A model generated the notes under the pieces. The model was not told where the DNA came from. It made no database searches and was given only the letters and a program-made list of their open reading frames with translations. 64,000 nucleotides of DNA from the NCBI GenBank assembly GCA_022827195.1, contig JAJDTL010000036.1:1-64000 (forward strand), read 5' to 3'. Positions 49,749 to 58,398 of the stretch are shown piece by piece (position 1 is the first letter of the stretch; each line of letters starts with the position of its first letter). This stretch comes from Caldilineaceae bacterium (GTDB taxonomy: Bacteria > Chloroflexota > Anaerolineae > Caldilineales > Caldilineaceae). Position numbers and translations under genes: made by a program.

Positions 49749-50636
49749 TCAGAACAGGCCCATTTGACCGCTCTCTTCGTCATCGGGCGGCGTCACGATT
49801 GCGGGATTCCACTCGGGCAGAGGCACGTGCATACCGACCCTGGCGCGCAGGCGTCGGACCGTCCCGGGCGCGTGGCCCTCAAAGGGATTGTGGACATAGC
49901 AGAAGACATCCCTTCCGGCTTGCAAGACGGCGGCAATCCGCTGCGCCCATTTGTCCAGGAGTTCGTCTTGGGGCCGGCGGAGCATGCTGTCGTCGGGCAG
50001 CGGGTCGCGGTCGCGGCCGATTAGGCGAATGTGCAGGGGGATGGTGGGGTCGGCGCTCTCGGCGGCGGCTTGCCAGTGGCAGAAGGTATCCGGCTGACCG
50101 ACGCGTTCGACGGTGACGAACCCAATCCGCCTCTCCATCAGAAAGCGTACAAATGCAGGCGTCATGAGGTCAACGGCGCGCACCTCGACCGAGAGGGGAA
50201 TCGAGGCCGCAGCCGGCGCAAGGCGGTCGAAGAAGCCGGCAAGGCGGCGCCCGGCGCGTGCGCGCGAGACGGCGGCGGGGAACTGGATCAGACCGGGGCC
50301 GGCGGCCGTCCCGAATGAGCGCACCACGTCGAGATAGGCCGCGGCCAGCTCGTCGACATCCACCAGCTGCCTTTCATGGGTGATCTCTCTCGGCGCCTTG
50401 AGCGAGAATGTGAACGCAGGGGACACGCTTTCCAGCCAGCGGCGCACGGTTCTCGGCGCGGGCAGGGCATAGAAGCTGGTATTGATTTCGACACTGTTGA
50501 ACGTTGCGGCGTAATGGTTGAGCTGGCGGTCAGCCTGCGTACCGCGGGGATAGAATACGCCGCGCCAATCGGGGAAGCTCCAGGAAGAGGTGCCGATGCG
50601 CAACGCACCCAGATTTTTGTACGACATGGTCATCAT
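49749..50636 (-). CDS. DUF72 family protein
   Basis: This protein of about 295 residues has the DUF72 (YecE-like) opening IGTSSWSFPDWRGVFYP, the FNSVEINTSFYALP segment and the RLIGRD region, a TIM-barrel family of unknown biochemical role. ATG 50636 is taken as start; a TTG at 50654 is also in frame, and neither has a clear ribosome-binding site. The gene stands alone. Confidence 0.88.
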   Translation of the reverse strand: MMTMSYKNLGALRIGTSSWSFPDWRGVFYPRGTQADRQLNHYAATFNSVEINTSFYALPAPRTVRRWLESVSPAFTFSLKAPREITHERQLVDVDELAAAYLDVVRSFGTAAGPGLIQFPAAVSRARAGRRLAGFFDRLAPAAASIPLSVEVRAVDLMTPAFVRFLMERRIGFVTVERVGQPDTFCHWQAAAESADPTIPLHIRLIGRDRDPLPDDSMLRRPQDELLDKWAQRIAAVLQAGRDVFCYVHNPFEGHAPGTVRRLRARVGMHVPLPEWNPAIVTPPDDEESGQMGLF

Positions 50637-51003
50637 GCGGGCTTGAACCGGCAAGAAGAGAACAATTTGCCACCCTCACTGCGTCAGAAAACACCCTTTA
50701 TGTGCAAGTTGCCCAATAAGATGCGACCAAATTCATGCAGGATGAGCAGTGGATTCGACTTCGCGATCGAGTATCCTTGCTTGCAGTCGCCCGTTGAAGG
50801 CGTATTGTCGAATGTCTCTGTGCGGAAGAGGTGGAACTGCTATACCAGGCAACTTTGAAAACTCAGGCCCCAAATGTTTCGGCTGGCCCATCTACGGCAC
50901 GATGCGCGCTGACGGCAACTGAACCAGGAACAGTTGCTGCACGACAAATCGGCAGGAGATGGGCGGTTTTGTTGAGTCTCACTTGAGGAAGGAGAACTTT
51001 TCG
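50637..51003. other. Upstream region of amt, no gene
   Basis: About 370 bases between the DUF72 gene and amt on divergent strands. GAGGAAGGAG precedes the amt start. I could not assign a clear promoter or a nitrogen-regulator site. Confidence 0.4.
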
Positions 51004-52341
51004 ATGTCAACGCTTGTACACGCCATGAAACACAGTAGTGTCAAATTACGTGCCATTCCTATCGCCTTGCTTGGGCTGATCGTCTTTGCGCCCTCGGCCT
51101 TCGCCCAGGATGCCGCCCCGCTGAGTGTGGATGAGGTTGCCTATTCGATAGACAATCTGATCCTTTTCCTCTCGGCTGTGCTGGTCCTGTTCATGCAGGC
51201 CGGCTTCGCGATGGTCGAGTCGGGATTCAACTCGGCCAAGAATACCGTCAACATCATGTTTAAGAACATCATCGACCTGGCGAGTGGTGTTTTCTTCTAT
51301 TTCCTGATCGGCTACGGCCTGATGTACGGCGGTTCGGTGCTGGGCGGTTTCCTGGGCTTCGGAGGTCTGGGCATCTCGGCGGAATCACCTGAAGCCGTCG
51401 CCGGCAACCTGCACCCGCAGGTCGACTTTCTGTTCCAGGCCGTCTTCGCGGCCACGGCAGCAACGATCGTATCCGGCGCGGTGGCCGGCCGCATGAAGAT
51501 TTCTGGCTATCTGATCTACAGCATTGTCCTGACAGCCATTATCTACCCGATAAGCGGCTTCTGGAAATGGGGCGGCGGCTGGCTGGACCAGTTGGGCTTC
51601 TATGACTTCGCCGGCTCGCTGGTCGTTCATGCCGTCGGCGGTTTCGCGGCGCTGGCCGCTGTGATCGTGCTCGGCCCGCGCATCGGGCGCTTCGGCGGCG
51701 GTTCAACCAACCCGCTGCCTCCGAGCAACATGGCGATGGCCGCGCTGGGCGTCTTCATCCTGTGGGTTGGCTGGTACGGTTTTAATCCGGGTAGCCAGTT
51801 GGCCTTCGCCGGCGCGGTGAACGCTGACGCGGTGATGCTGATCGCCACCAATACGACGTTGGCGGCGGCAACCGGCACCTTGTTCGCCATGCTCTACGGC
51901 TGGGTCAAGACCGGTAAGCCCAACCTGAGCTATACCCTCAACGGCGCGCTCGGCGGGCTGGTAGGCATCACCGCCAACTGCGATTCGGTCAACAACATCG
52001 AGGGCCTGATCATCGGCGCGGTGGCCGGCGTGCTGGTCTGCATCGGCATGGAGCTGCTCGAGAACCTGAAGATCGACGACGCCGTCGGTGCGTGGTCCGT
52101 CCACGGCCTGTGCGGCATCTGGGGCGGCATCGCCACCGGCATCTTCGGCGGCCATCCGTTGGTTGCGCAGATCGTGGGCTCGATCGCGATTCCGGTGTGG
52201 GCCTTCGTTACCGCCTTCGTTCTCTTCAAGATCATCAAGGCGCTTGGCGTGTTGCGTGTCTCGCCGGAGGAGGAGCAGGCCGGTCTGGACCTCTCCGAGC
52301 ACGGCGTTGGCGCTTATCATCTCGCCGGCGAGGAGTCCTGA
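51004..52341 (+). CDS. amt: Ammonium transporter (Amt family)
   Basis: This 445-residue protein has a cleavable signal (SAFAQDA) followed by eleven membrane helices. Typical stretches are FMQAGFAMVESGF, the FVLFN-like entry, DFAGSLVVHAVGG with the first pore His, and AWSVHGLCGIWGG with the second. It conducts ammonium across the cytoplasmic membrane. No glnK gene is adjacent. ATG 51004 has AAGGAG nine bases upstream. An intrinsic terminator follows. Confidence 0.95.
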   Translation: MSTLVHAMKHSSVKLRAIPIALLGLIVFAPSAFAQDAAPLSVDEVAYSIDNLILFLSAVLVLFMQAGFAMVESGFNSAKNTVNIMFKNIIDLASGVFFYFLIGYGLMYGGSVLGGFLGFGGLGISAESPEAVAGNLHPQVDFLFQAVFAATAATIVSGAVAGRMKISGYLIYSIVLTAIIYPISGFWKWGGGWLDQLGFYDFAGSLVVHAVGGFAALAAVIVLGPRIGRFGGGSTNPLPPSNMAMAALGVFILWVGWYGFNPGSQLAFAGAVNADAVMLIATNTTLAAATGTLFAMLYGWVKTGKPNLSYTLNGALGGLVGITANCDSVNNIEGLIIGAVAGVLVCIGMELLENLKIDDAVGAWSVHGLCGIWGGIATGIFGGHPLVAQIVGSIAIPVWAFVTAFVLFKIIKALGVLRVSPEEEQAGLDLSEHGVGAYHLAGEES

Positions 52342-52470
52342 TGCACGTGGGCGAAGTGTCCGCGATCCCACGATGTGACCAGGGCAGATCGATCCGTGTG
52401 ACGCGAGCCACAAAAGGGTCTCGTTGAAGGCATAACGAAGCAGTATAGAAATAGAAATATAGGCAGACAG

Positions 52471-52517
52471 CGCCCCTCTCGCCGAGAAACTGAAGGCGAG
52501 GGGGGCGTTGTCTTTTC
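52471..52517 (+). terminator. Intrinsic terminator after amt
   Basis: A 13-base stem (52471-52483 with 52495-52507, one wobble) and an 11-base loop are followed by TTGTCTTTTC. Confidence 0.75.
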
Positions 52518-52519
52518 GC

Positions 52520-52547
52520 TTGCGGGCTCTTCACATTCCGTTATACT
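52520..52547 (+). promoter_or_regulatory. Sigma70-like promoter of the 52652 gene
   Basis: TTGCGG (52520-52525), a 16-base spacer and TATACT (52542-52547) begin directly after the amt terminator and may drive the downstream gene run. Confidence 0.55.
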
Positions 52548-52651
52548 TTACCGCCAGGGGGATAATGGCCGCTGCTATAAGGAAGGCAACGGCGCACACT
52601 CGACGTCTTATACGCGTTTGAGATGCGTTTGCTGACAGGAGAAAGGACGCC

Positions 52652-53383
52652 ATGCCCAACACGATTGCAATCGGCAAAGTTATGCTGCTGGGCGGGGTGG
52701 ACACGGCCGACTTTGAGAAGTTCGCGGCCGAGGAGTTCAATGCGTTCGGCCATCAGCCGGGAGCAGAGAATAACATCCTCAAAGGCGTGCGGGGCGACCG
52801 CACAGGTAGATATCTGCACCTTGTGAGAGGCGAGACAGTGAACGGCGCCTCTACTCGAAACAAGCGCAGCGAGGAACCGGCCGGCCGACAGGTTTCTGCA
52901 CGGGACGCCGGAGACATACACATAGAAGTTCAACAGTTGATTCGGTCCGGCCTCGGGCAGGCAACTGCGGCAAAGTGGGATTCATGGGCGCAGACGGGTC
53001 TCTATACCGCCTACAGATCCGTGGGGAAGGAGATGACGGGAATGCCGGAGGAGGTCTTGATCGAGCCGGTCACGCTGCGTCCGGGGGTTACCGAGGCCGA
53101 CTTTGAGCGGTTTGTAACCGAGCGGTACTACGCAATGTCCCGCCTGTCCGGGGAGGAAGGCTACCTCCTTAAAGGGGATCGAGGCGACCGGGCAGGCAAG
53201 TATATGCTCCTCATTGCCTACGATAGCGTGGAGGTGCGCAATCACCGGTCTACCGGCGGCGGCAAACTCTCGCCGGAGATGCGGGAGTGGGCGGACTCCT
53301 CCTTTGTGCAGACGACGGTCGCGATATGGGACTCGTTGGCGCATACGGGTCTTTACACATCCTATGTCGTTCTGGGCCGATAG
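52652..53383 (+). CDS. Hypothetical protein with internal duplication
   Basis: The 243-residue protein consists of two related halves. Each has an ADFExF segment, LKGxRGDRxGxY, and a close of AxWDSxAxTGLYTxY. Each half has the size and strand pattern of a dimeric alpha/beta-barrel (EthD/ABM-like) domain, which often act as small monooxygenases or binding domains; this is inference. GGAGAAAGG precedes the ATG. It lies 118 bases before the KARI-like gene and may or may not belong to that transcript. Confidence 0.65.
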   Translation: MPNTIAIGKVMLLGGVDTADFEKFAAEEFNAFGHQPGAENNILKGVRGDRTGRYLHLVRGETVNGASTRNKRSEEPAGRQVSARDAGDIHIEVQQLIRSGLGQATAAKWDSWAQTGLYTAYRSVGKEMTGMPEEVLIEPVTLRPGVTEADFERFVTERYYAMSRLSGEEGYLLKGDRGDRAGKYMLLIAYDSVEVRNHRSTGGGKLSPEMREWADSSFVQTTVAIWDSLAHTGLYTSYVVLGR

Positions 53384-53501
53384 AGGGTCACAGGGCCCGT
53401 ACATGATTACGCCGCAAGCCCCGTTTACAGAGCCAAACCGCAGGTCTTACAGTCCTGTGCCGACATTGTAGGTTTAGTTGGCCAATCAAGGAGATCCGCA
53501 T

Positions 53502-54500
53502 ATGAAAATCTATTTTGACGACGATGCTTCATTGGAACCGCTGGCAGGAAAGACGGTAGCCATCCTGGGCTATGGAAACCAGGGACGTGCGCAGGCGCTG
53601 AATTTGCGCGACAGCGGCGCAACCGTCCTGGTAGGCAATCGAGAAGACAGCTACGCCGAGCAGGCGCAGGCCGATGGCTTTGAGCCGCTCCCGATCGCGG
53701 ACGCGTCCGCCGCGGGGGACTTTCTGTTCATCCTGACGACGGATGAGTCGCAGCCATTTATCTGGGACGAGCAGATCGCGCCGGGCGTCGCGGCCGGCAA
53801 TACCCTGGTCTGGGCGAGCGGCTACAATGTCGGCTATGACCTGATCAAACCGCGTTCGGATGTGGATGTCGTGCTGGTGGCGCCGCGAATGACGGGAAAT
53901 ATGGTGCGCACGCTGTTCACCGAAGGCAAGGGCGCAATGGCGCAGGCCGCGGTCCACCAGGATGCCAGCGGCCAGGCGCGGTCGCGAATGATGGCGATCG
54001 CCAAGGGCATCGGCGCCACGCGGGGCGGCGTAATCGAGTCGTCGTTCCGCGAGGAGGCGGAACTCGACCTGTTCGCTGAGCAGATCGTCTGGTCCGGGCT
54101 GGTGGCCTGGTTTGAAGAGTGTTTCAAGCTGGGCGTCGAGCAGGGCTTTTCGCCGGAGTTGATGGTGCTTGAGCTGTATGCCTCCGGCGAGGCGTCGGAA
54201 ATTCTGGGACTGATGGCCCGCAACGGGTTCTACCGGCAGATGGCGCACCATTCTACGACCAGCCAGTATGGCACACTCACGCGTGCCGCTAATCTGCTCA
54301 ACGACGAGATACGCGCCAAGATGCGCAATAGTGTCGTCGACGACATCAAGGGCGGGGCCTTTGTCGAAGAGTGGAGCCGGGAACAGGCCGAGGGTTCTAC
54401 AGAGTTAGAGAAAATGCGGCAAACAGCTCTCGGCAATCCGATGAGTGAGGCTGAAAAGGGGATTATCTCACTGGTACAGCAGGCGCACGGTTTGGTCTGA
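53502..54500 (+). CDS. Ketol-acid reductoisomerase (IlvC)-like protein
   Basis: The 332-residue protein has the class I KARI length and order: an N-terminal Rossmann part with GYGNQGRAQALNLRDSG and a helical knotted C-terminal part. The metal-site segment is EAELDLFAEQ, with Asp and Glu kept. Other canonical sites differ: VAPK reads VAPR and the SxTAEYG loop reads STTSQYG. It therefore looks like a paralogue that may act on a different substrate than acetolactate. ATG 53502 has AAGGAG. It starts a close run of plus-strand genes with an aminotransferase, a dehydratase-like enzyme and an acetolactate-synthase-like enzyme. Confidence 0.82.
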   Translation: MKIYFDDDASLEPLAGKTVAILGYGNQGRAQALNLRDSGATVLVGNREDSYAEQAQADGFEPLPIADASAAGDFLFILTTDESQPFIWDEQIAPGVAAGNTLVWASGYNVGYDLIKPRSDVDVVLVAPRMTGNMVRTLFTEGKGAMAQAAVHQDASGQARSRMMAIAKGIGATRGGVIESSFREEAELDLFAEQIVWSGLVAWFEECFKLGVEQGFSPELMVLELYASGEASEILGLMARNGFYRQMAHHSTTSQYGTLTRAANLLNDEIRAKMRNSVVDDIKGGAFVEEWSREQAEGSTELEKMRQTALGNPMSEAEKGIISLVQQAHGLV

Positions 54501-54585
54501 GCACAGGCAAACAGCGCATAGCCGGTCTGCTTGGCGGTCCGATGAAGAGGGCATATTGCGCTTACAAATGCGCACGGAGATGGCG

Positions 54586-55326
54586 ATGAGAATCGAGCAG
54601 GACAAATACCGTCACTTTTGGCAAAAGGGATGGGCCTCCGTGGAAGGAGTCTTTGAACCGCACGAAGCGGACAAAGTTGCCGAAGTCGCTCTTTCCGTCA
54701 GCGTCTCCGAGTTGGACGAGAATGAATCGTCCTATCACGTTGACCGTTCCGACGACGGGCAGGTGGCCCCTCGCAAAATCGACACGCCGTTTCTCAAACA
54801 TTCCGCATTCGGGGAACTCGTGCTGGACAAACGATTGACGACGCTGCTGTCGGACCTGCTGGGCGGTAAACGCCCTTTGTTGAAAGGCGATCAGATCCTG
54901 ATGAAACCTCCGAGATTTGGCTCCGCCAAACCGTATCACCAGGACAATTTCTACTTTCGCATCCATCCAGCCGACCATTGCATCACCGCCTGGATCGCGC
55001 TCGATGACGTCGACGAAGCGAACGGCTGCCTGCGCTACATCGAGGGCAGCCATAAGGAGCCGTTGCTGCCGCACGAGCCGCTGCCAGGTGAACCGTATAA
55101 CCTGGTTCCCAAGGTGGAACTGATCGACTTCTCAAGAGAGGTGCTTGCACCGGTCGGCAAGGGCGGTGTAGTCTTTCACCACAGCCGCACGTTGCACACC
55201 TCGTATCGCAACGAGTCGGACCGCTGGCGCCGCGGCTACGCCACCCACTGGGTGACCGAGGGCGTCACGTGTGAGGACGACTCGCTTGCCAACGCATACT
55301 ATCTGCGCGAAGACTACCCCGGTTGA
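54586..55326 (+). CDS. PhyH-family Fe(II)/2-oxoglutarate dioxygenase
   Basis: This 246-residue protein has the iron-binding His-x-Asp in PYHQDNF (about residue 118) and the distal His plus 2-oxoglutarate-binding Arg in the HHSRTLH...RWRRGYATHW region. Such enzymes hydroxylate small molecules. ATG 54586 has GGAG six bases upstream; in-frame ATGs at 54568 and 54580 are possible. Only 23 bases separate it from the aminotransferase, suggesting joint work on one metabolite. Confidence 0.9.
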   Translation: MRIEQDKYRHFWQKGWASVEGVFEPHEADKVAEVALSVSVSELDENESSYHVDRSDDGQVAPRKIDTPFLKHSAFGELVLDKRLTTLLSDLLGGKRPLLKGDQILMKPPRFGSAKPYHQDNFYFRIHPADHCITAWIALDDVDEANGCLRYIEGSHKEPLLPHEPLPGEPYNLVPKVELIDFSREVLAPVGKGGVVFHHSRTLHTSYRNESDRWRRGYATHWVTEGVTCEDDSLANAYYLREDYPG

Positions 55327-55349
55327 AAGGCAGAGAAGGAAAGGAGCGG

Positions 55350-56576
55350 ATGATGGCCGAAATTCTGGACAGGAGCCAGCGACGTGAGATCCTGGAGAGC
55401 AGGCGTCCGCAGAGGCCGATTCGCTACGAGCCAGAGCTCGGCGGCGTCTACACCGAAGATGAGATCGAGGCGGCCGTCAAGGCGATGCGCGATTCGATGG
55501 ACTGGCGCGAGGGAGGCTTCGGCTTCATCGGCGCCGAGGAGATCCAGAGCTTCGAGCGCGCCTTCGCCGATTATGTCGGCACGGAATTCGCCGTCTCCAT
55601 CAATGGGGCTGGGTCAGGCCTCGATATGGCGATGATGTGCCTAGACCTGGAGCCGGGAGACGAAGTCATCTGCCCGGCCGTTAATTTCATCGCCTCGGCC
55701 TACTCGATCGTCAGCCAGGGTGGAAAGCTGGTCGCCTGCGACATCGACCCCAAGACGCTAAACCTCGACCCGGAAGACGTCGAGCGCCTGATCACGCCGC
55801 GCACGCGCGCCATCTTCCCCGTTCACTTCGTCGGCCTTTCCGCGCCGATGGACGACCTGCAGGATATCGCCGAACGGTACCCGCACCCGAAGCATGGGCC
55901 GCTCAAGGTCATCGGCGACGCGGCCCGCGCGTGCGGCGCAACCTACCGCGGCACGGCCGTGGGCAAGAAGGGCTGGATGACGGTATTCAGCCTGCACACG
56001 CGCAAACACATGTCCACACTGGGCGAAGGCGGCATGATCACCACCGACGATCCCGAGTTGAACGCGCGGCTGTGCGACATTCGCCAGTTCGGCAGCACGA
56101 CCGACAGCTGGGGGACCAACTACAAGATGACCAAGGTGCAGGCCGCGGTCGGCAACGTGCAGCTGCGCCGGCTCGATGAAACAAACGCAATGCGCGTTCA
56201 ACGGGCACGCGAGCGGACTGCGCTGCTGCAAGGCGTCGACGAGTTGACCCTGCCCTACGAACCGCCCGACTGCGGCCATGTCTTTTATGTCTATCCGATG
56301 CTGGTCCCGCGTCACTGGGCCGGGGAAAAGCGCAACCGCCTGATGGAGCTTCTCCAGCAGGAGTACCTGGTCGAGTCTTGGATGGCGTCGGCGGAGCTGT
56401 ACAAGACCCGCGGCTTCTACCGCCGGCTCGTGGGCGGTCAGGCGCTGCCCAACTCCGATGAAATCAGCGAAAGGATCGTCTGCACCTTGATCCACGCACT
56501 CTTGCCTGCAGAGGAAAACGAGTATATCGCCGCCGCGATCGCGGACGCGGTGGAACGCGTGGCCGCCGAAGCGTAG
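55350..56576 (+). CDS. DegT/DnrJ/EryC1/StrS PLP-dependent aminotransferase
   Basis: The protein has about 408 residues. The PLP lysine lies in the FSLHTRKHMSTLGEGGMI stretch, and AVSINGAGSGLDMAM, GDEVICPAVNFIASA and GDAARACGATYRG are family hallmarks. Most members aminate keto-sugars or cyclitols, and some make other amines. The first 30 residues (before RYEPELGG) are a family-typical extension. The double ATG at 55350/55353 follows AAGGAG. Confidence 0.92.
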   Translation: MMAEILDRSQRREILESRRPQRPIRYEPELGGVYTEDEIEAAVKAMRDSMDWREGGFGFIGAEEIQSFERAFADYVGTEFAVSINGAGSGLDMAMMCLDLEPGDEVICPAVNFIASAYSIVSQGGKLVACDIDPKTLNLDPEDVERLITPRTRAIFPVHFVGLSAPMDDLQDIAERYPHPKHGPLKVIGDAARACGATYRGTAVGKKGWMTVFSLHTRKHMSTLGEGGMITTDDPELNARLCDIRQFGSTTDSWGTNYKMTKVQAAVGNVQLRRLDETNAMRVQRARERTALLQGVDELTLPYEPPDCGHVFYVYPMLVPRHWAGEKRNRLMELLQQEYLVESWMASAELYKTRGFYRRLVGGQALPNSDEISERIVCTLIHALLPAEENEYIAAAIADAVERVAAEA

Positions 56577-56690
56577 GCGGGCGAGCGCGGGTATTGCACT
56601 CGCGGCGAATACTGCAATGCGGCACACGATTACGGCTACTGAAATGCTTGAGCACACCTTCTGCCAACCGCCGCTGGAGGAAACGCTTTA

Positions 56691-57695
56691 GTGAAGGCGC
56701 AAGCGGTGGTCTTCGAGGACCGGAACCAGGTCGACTTCCGGGAGATCCAGGTGCCCGATCCGACGCCCGGCGACGTGGTGGTCCGGACCCGTTTCTCATG
56801 GATCAGCAACGGGACCGAAAGCTCCTACCTGCGCGGCGAACGAAGCAACGGCGAGAGCCCCTACCGTGCAGGCGGCCCGCCAATCTTTCCGCGCGTGCCG
56901 GGCTACCAGAAGACCGGGACGGTCGAAACGGTCGGCTCCCAGGTTGACGGCCTGCGCCGCGGCGACTGGGTCTTCGTCGCTGGCAGCCGCGTGGACTACG
57001 GGGTGACGGAAGCGGGCGGGCACATCTCCACCGCGGTGGCGGCGCCTGACAGCATATGGAAACTCCCTGCCGGCGTGGACCCGGAGGCGGCCAGCGGGCT
57101 TGTGCTGACGCAGGTCGGCTACAACTGCGGCGCGCGTCCCTCTGTCGACCCGGGTGACGTCGGAGTGGTGATCGGCGACGGGCTGGTCGGCCACTGGGCC
57201 GCGCAGACGTTGGCGAAAAGGGGCGCACGAGTCATTTTGATCGGGCGGCACAGCTTCCGGTTGCAATTGCTTCAAGTAAGCAGGGCCGCTACGATCAATG
57301 CAAGTGAAACCGACCCGATCGAGTCACTGCGGCAAAACGCGTCGGTATCGTCGAAAGGCATCGCCATCCTCGTGGATACGGTGGGTGACATCCGGGCGCT
57401 GAACGAAAGCCTGCCGCTGATGAAGCACGACGGGCACATCGTCTCCGCCGGCTTCTACGGGACCGAGGGAATGATCGATATCCAGAAGCTGCGCCGCGGC
57501 GAGCAGACGCTTCACTGTCCCTCCGGCTGGAGCCGCCCACGCATGGACCGGACGCTGCAGCTCATCGCGCGCGGCGAGCTGGAGACGAAATCGCTGATCA
57601 CGCACCGCTTTCCGGCAAGAGAAGCGCAGACCGCATGGGACCTGATCCTGAATCGGCGCGAAACGTCGCTGGGCATCGTGCTCGAATGGGACTGA
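56691..57695 (+). CDS. Zinc-less medium-chain dehydrogenase/reductase
   Basis: This 334-residue MDR protein has a GroES-like part (GDVVVRTRFSWISNGTESS) and a Rossmann part (VVIGDGLVGHWAAQTLAKRG). Where alcohol dehydrogenases carry the catalytic zinc Cys (GICGTD), this one has ISNGTES, a form also seen in BchC-like proteins, so zinc is probably absent. It would oxidise or reduce an alcohol/ketone using NAD(P)H. GTG start with GGAGGAAA upstream. A gap of 114 bases separates it from the aminotransferase gene. Confidence 0.85.
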   Translation: MKAQAVVFEDRNQVDFREIQVPDPTPGDVVVRTRFSWISNGTESSYLRGERSNGESPYRAGGPPIFPRVPGYQKTGTVETVGSQVDGLRRGDWVFVAGSRVDYGVTEAGGHISTAVAAPDSIWKLPAGVDPEAASGLVLTQVGYNCGARPSVDPGDVGVVIGDGLVGHWAAQTLAKRGARVILIGRHSFRLQLLQVSRAATINASETDPIESLRQNASVSSKGIAILVDTVGDIRALNESLPLMKHDGHIVSAGFYGTEGMIDIQKLRRGEQTLHCPSGWSRPRMDRTLQLIARGELETKSLITHRFPAREAQTAWDLILNRRETSLGIVLEWD

Positions 57696-57743
57696 CGAAA
57701 CACCAACATGGGTGGACTGGCGGGACCGAAAGAGGTGAAGGAA

Positions 57744-58352
57744 ATGATTAAGAACAGCTTTGCATTGGGGCCGGAAGGCTGGCACTCGTATGACTATCAC
57801 GGTTCGATCGTGGCCGGGTCCGGCATCTTCGTGCTCACGACGTGGGAGAGAAAGGGCGGCGTCGACAATTCCGGCTTCGTCTGGGCCGACCAGTCGCGCT
57901 GGAGCGCCGATGTACCGGAGAGGCCGATTTCGATCCTGGCGCTGATTCACTACCGCGGCTGGGTCGGTCTGGAACCGGTAGACCTGCGACAGGCCGAGGT
58001 GTCGGTCTATCTGCGTGGGTACGATCTCCAGCTCTATGGGGCCGAATGCTTCTTTTGGGTCCACGCGCCGGGCGTTCGCTGGCACTATAGCGGCCGTCCG
58101 ATTTTAATAACGCACGGGGACTGGGCGCCGCAACCGAGCCGGTTTGTTCTGGAGAACGAAGAAAGCCTGTGGAACCGCAGCTACAGCAGCGCCGAGTTCC
58201 AGCACCGCACCTATGCCGAGGGAGGACCGCGGCTCAACGACGTGCTGGGAGAGGTGCATAGCTACGGTTTTTCGCTTATCGGATTCGATCGGGAGGTCCA
58301 GGGCAGACTGGCGATGGACGAGTTCGAAATCACGCCGGCCGGGACGCAATAG
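57744..58352 (+). CDS. Hypothetical beta-rich protein, 202 residues
   Basis: The sequence has alternating short strands and many aromatic residues (GPEGWHSYDYHGSIVAG, VSVYLRGYDLQLYGAE, HSYGFSLIGFDRE), suggesting a jelly-roll or carbohydrate-binding-like sandwich without a signal peptide. ATG 57744 has GAGG eight bases upstream. It precedes two glycosidase-like genes by 46 bases, so binding of a glycan or glycoside is a reasonable guess. No family is recognised. Confidence 0.6.
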   Translation: MIKNSFALGPEGWHSYDYHGSIVAGSGIFVLTTWERKGGVDNSGFVWADQSRWSADVPERPISILALIHYRGWVGLEPVDLRQAEVSVYLRGYDLQLYGAECFFWVHAPGVRWHYSGRPILITHGDWAPQPSRFVLENEESLWNRSYSSAEFQHRTYAEGGPRLNDVLGEVHSYGFSLIGFDREVQGRLAMDEFEITPAGTQ

Positions 58353-58398
58353 CAAACGACCGGCCTTTTACGCTTTGTCAAGGGAGGTAAAGAGCCTG

